A stretch of DNA of 64,000 nt, taken from assembly GCF_030123405.1 (NCBI RefSeq), contig NZ_CP126110.1, positions 3,100,001 to 3,164,000 of the forward strand, written 5' to 3'. Position 1 is the first letter of the stretch. Every line of letters begins with the position of its first letter. The position numbers and the translations under genes were made by a program. This DNA is from Neobacillus sp. WH10 (GTDB taxonomy: Bacteria > Bacillota > Bacilli > Bacillales > Cytobacillaceae). Shown here piece after piece: positions 61,801 to 64,000 of this stretch. Under the pieces are notes generated by a model. The model made no database searches and had not been told where the DNA came from. It saw only the letters and a list, made by a program, of their open reading frames with translations.

Positions 61801-62595
61801 TTATTCTTCTATGATATTTAGTTTTTCTAAAACATCCATGGTGATGTTTCGTGCTTTTGTTCCGCTTCCATCCACGTTGGTCGCAAAAACCCAGTTAGCA
61901 TTATCGGTTTCGATATATCCTACATACCAGCCTAACCCATAATCTGACAAACGTGTACCCGTTTTCCCATGAAGAACATACGAATCGGCTTCATCATTAA
62001 TCATAATTCGCTTAACCGTTCTCATTTCCTGCTTGCCAAATGGAAGTTTTTCTTCTACGAGATTCTCCATAAATTGAACTTGTTCCTGTGCAGATATTTT
62101 CAGACTGCTATCAAGCCAGAAATGTTCTATTCCGCCGCTAATATCTCCGTTACCGAAATGGATTTTTTTCATGTATGTTTGCATTTGTTCAAAACCTATG
62201 TCACGAGCCATTTGTTGATAATACCAGATCACAGAATGTCTCATCCCTGAGGCTAGTGTATGATCCTTGTTCCACTCTGGAAATTCACGAACCACGCCAT
62301 CCCAGCGCTTCACTTCGTATTCATCATTTACAGCTTTTGTTTGCAAACCTATTAACGCATTTGGTACCTTAAAAGTAGACTCTGGTGTAAAGCGGACCTC
62401 GCTTCTCTCTTTGTTATATACATAGATTTTATCTGATTTTAAATTTTTCACTACAATCGTACCTTGTGTACCAGCAAATTCTTCCTCGACTGACAAGTCT
62501 TTAATATTCATATTTTCACCCTTTACAGGAAGGTCAAATATGGTTCCTGTAAAAAGCAGGGCGATTGCAATTATCCAGTATTTCACATGTTTCAT
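61801..62595 (-). CDS. Class D beta-lactamase (YbxI/BPU-like)
   Basis: The 264-residue protein has a Sec-type signal (about 1-26). The active-site set is complete: STFK (Ser73, Lys76), S-x-V as HSVIWY (Ser121), and KTG (Lys211) in HGKTGTRLSDYGLGWYVGY. The YGLGWYVG block is class D-like, as in B. subtilis YbxI and other Gram-positive class D enzymes, which are chromosomal and often of modest activity. AAGGAGAA precedes the ATG. It is divergent from a MocR-type regulator. Confidence 0.9.
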   Translation of the reverse strand: MKHVKYWIIAIALLFTGTIFDLPVKGENMNIKDLSVEEEFAGTQGTIVVKNLKSDKIYVYNKERSEVRFTPESTFKVPNALIGLQTKAVNDEYEVKRWDGVVREFPEWNKDHTLASGMRHSVIWYYQQMARDIGFEQMQTYMKKIHFGNGDISGGIEHFWLDSSLKISAQEQVQFMENLVEEKLPFGKQEMRTVKRIMINDEADSYVLHGKTGTRLSDYGLGWYVGYIETDNANWVFATNVDGSGTKARNITMDVLEKLNIIEE

Positions 62596-62685
62596 TGTCT
62601 ATTCTCCTTTGTTTTTTGACTAGTCAGGCAGCAATGTAGGCCTCCACAACTGCAATTTCAAATTAGTTTACTAGTTTGATAGTGT

Positions 62686-62697
62686 AAAGTATACTTT
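62686..62697. promoter_or_regulatory. Palindrome AAAGTATACTTT between divergent genes
   Basis: A perfect 12-bp dyad lies in the 173-bp gap between the beta-lactamase and MocR genes. It is a candidate operator or promoter element; short AT palindromes can also be chance. Confidence 0.35.
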
Positions 62698-62768
62698 TTC
62701 CAGTTATGAAATGAAATAACAGTTTTCTTGCTTTGTACCCTTACAGATTGGAAAGGTTGGAAAGAAAA

Positions 62769-64000
62769 ATGAAAAAATATCAGGAAATTGTTGGACTGAT
62801 CGAACAACAGGTAACTCAAGGCATATTAGTGTCTGGGAGCAAATTACCTTCTATAAGAGCTCTGTCAAAAAAGTATTCTTGCAGTCACAACACAGTTATC
62901 AAAGCCTATCAGGAATTAGAAAACAGGCACTTAATCTACTCCATGCCCAAGAGTGGATATTATATAGTAGAAGACTTTCCATTGCGTGAAAGAACTGACA
63001 ACAAGCAGGGGAAAATTGACTTTTTATCAGCGGGACCTGATAAACAAGCAATGCCATATCAAGATTTTAAACATTGTATCAACCAGGCAATTGAATTATA
63101 TAAAGAGGACATGTTTACCTACTCTGAGTCTCAAGGATTGTATTCCCTGCGTGTGGAACTGGCCCGGCATTTACAAAATTTACAGGTATTTACGGTACCA
63201 GACAGGATATTTGTGGTATCGGGATCGCAACAAGCACTGAATCTATTTGTCGAGATGCCATTTCCAAATGGAAAAACCAATATATGCGTGGAACAGCCTA
63301 CACACCCTGCCTTTGTGGAGTCCATCCAGGTTCAAAATGCCAATGCTTTTGGAATCGAAATAACAAAACAGGGGGTAGATATGCAGCGTCTAGAGGAAAT
63401 TTTTAAACACCAAGATATTAAGTTCTTTTACACCACTTCAAGATTTCATAACCCTACCGGCTACAGTTACTCGAATAAAGAAAAGAAAAAGATGGTAGAA
63501 TTAGCTCAGAAGTATGATGTTTATATTATCGAAGATGATTATATGGGAGATCTTGATTTCAACCTGAAGCAGGATCCGATGTTTGCCTATGACCCTTCAG
63601 GTAGAGTTATTTATACAAAAAGCTTTTCTAAAGTATTGCTGCCGGGTTTAAGGCTTGGCCTGACTGTAATTCCTGAATCTATGAAAAGTGCATTTTCACA
63701 GGCGAAGTATGCCGCAGATTTACATACCCCTGTTTTAACCCAGGGGGCGCTGGAAATCTACTTAAAAAATGGGATGTTTGATGCCCACATTAAAAAGATA
63801 AGACAAATATACCGGGAAAAAGGGGAGATTTTACAGACAGCCTATAAGAAGTATCTTCCGGCTGCTGCTTCCTATACTGGTTCAACATCCGGTTTTTACT
63901 CGACGATTGTATTACCTCACCCGCTAAAAGCAGAACAGCTGATTAACCAGTTAATCATGGATGATGTGGATGTGGATGTGGATAATGCGCAAAAAATGTA
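62769..64000 (+). CDS. MocR/PdxR-type GntR regulator with aminotransferase domain, 3' end cut by window
   Basis: 410 codons are visible. Residues 1-70 form a GntR winged helix (QVTQGILVSGSKLPSIRALSKKYSCSHNTVIKAYQELE, quoted in part). The rest is a fold-type I PLP aminotransferase-like domain with NPTGYSYS, IIEDDYMGDL and the PLP Lys288 in YTKSFSKVLLPGLRLG. MocR proteins are PLP-sensing regulators of B6, GABA or wall-related genes. GGAAAG lies just before the ATG. It is divergent from the beta-lactamase gene, so it may control that or itself. Confidence 0.92.
   Translation, partial: MKKYQEIVGLIEQQVTQGILVSGSKLPSIRALSKKYSCSHNTVIKAYQELENRHLIYSMPKSGYYIVEDFPLRERTDNKQGKIDFLSAGPDKQAMPYQDFKHCINQAIELYKEDMFTYSESQGLYSLRVELARHLQNLQVFTVPDRIFVVSGSQQALNLFVEMPFPNGKTNICVEQPTHPAFVESIQVQNANAFGIEITKQGVDMQRLEEIFKHQDIKFFYTTSRFHNPTGYSYSNKEKKKMVELAQKYDVYIIEDDYMGDLDFNLKQDPMFAYDPSGRVIYTKSFSKVLLPGLRLGLTVIPESMKSAFSQAKYAADLHTPVLTQGALEIYLKNGMFDAHIKKIRQIYREKGEILQTAYKKYLPAAASYTGSTSGFYSTIVLPHPLKAEQLINQLIMDDVDVDVDNAQKM

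Overview
The window is low-GC DNA from a facultative, endospore-forming member of the Bacillaceae (Bacillus or Neobacillus type). An alpha/beta-type small acid-soluble spore protein gene (18628), lysine riboswitch control of dapA, GGAGG-type ribosome binding sites, frequent TTG/GTG starts and lipoprotein and Tat signals typical of Gram-positives support this. No rRNA, tRNA or CRISPR array was seen. It is mostly chromosomal housekeeping DNA, with one IS3-type insertion, several decayed genes and two arrays of a 52-bp palindromic repeat.

Layout. 0-9.7 kb: truncated diheme cytochrome c lipoprotein (TsdA-like), SDR, first 52-bp repeat array, NUDIX hydrolase, TldD/TldE pair, an unusual dihydroorotate-dehydrogenase-like/membrane fusion, and riboswitch-controlled dapA. 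9.8-18.5 kb: adhE behind a triplicated Rex-operator leader, a small gene with its own Rex-like site, pabA-pabBC for folate, an S-component-like membrane gene with a start-codon-pairing leader, an MltG-like pair and a polysaccharide deacetylase. 18.6-27.1 kb: spore SASP, PadR/HAAS pair, ilvA, nnr, yfhF-type epimerase, and an SDR-TetR unit with a palindromic operator. 27.7-33.7 kb: two-gene 2-oxoacid:ferredoxin oxidoreductase, then an IS3 element lying in the second 52-bp array. 33.8-44.5 kb: Xaa-Pro aminopeptidase, a decayed YqcI/YcgG gene, a polar amino acid ABC transporter, a methyltransferase, a secreted M64 peptidase and kynA. 44.5-53 kb: relics (VOC, IS21 istA, glutamine synthetase tail, a small gene with an in-frame TGA) among PhzF, a Tat phosphoesterase, an MFS transporter and a methyltransferase. 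53-64 kb: ElyC/YdcF-like protein, LMW phosphatase, divergent PRPP synthetase, pyruvate oxidase, sirtuin, YkvA protein, class D beta-lactamase and a divergent MocR regulator cut by the window end.

How the genes work together. AdhE (NADH-consuming, apparently Rex-regulated), the ferredoxin-linked oxidoreductase and pyruvate oxidase are alternative exits from pyruvate and acetyl-CoA, which fits a flexible, partly fermentative lifestyle. PabA with PabBC makes p-aminobenzoate. The ABC genes form one operon whose permease start is buried in a hairpin. The most unusual points are the paired 52-bp repeat arrays in opposite orientation, the three-copy Rex leader, the DHODH-like fusion with a duplicated membrane module, the PRPP synthetase paralogue with altered active-site loops, and several RNA-hairpin control candidates. 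No clear defence or biosynthetic island was found.
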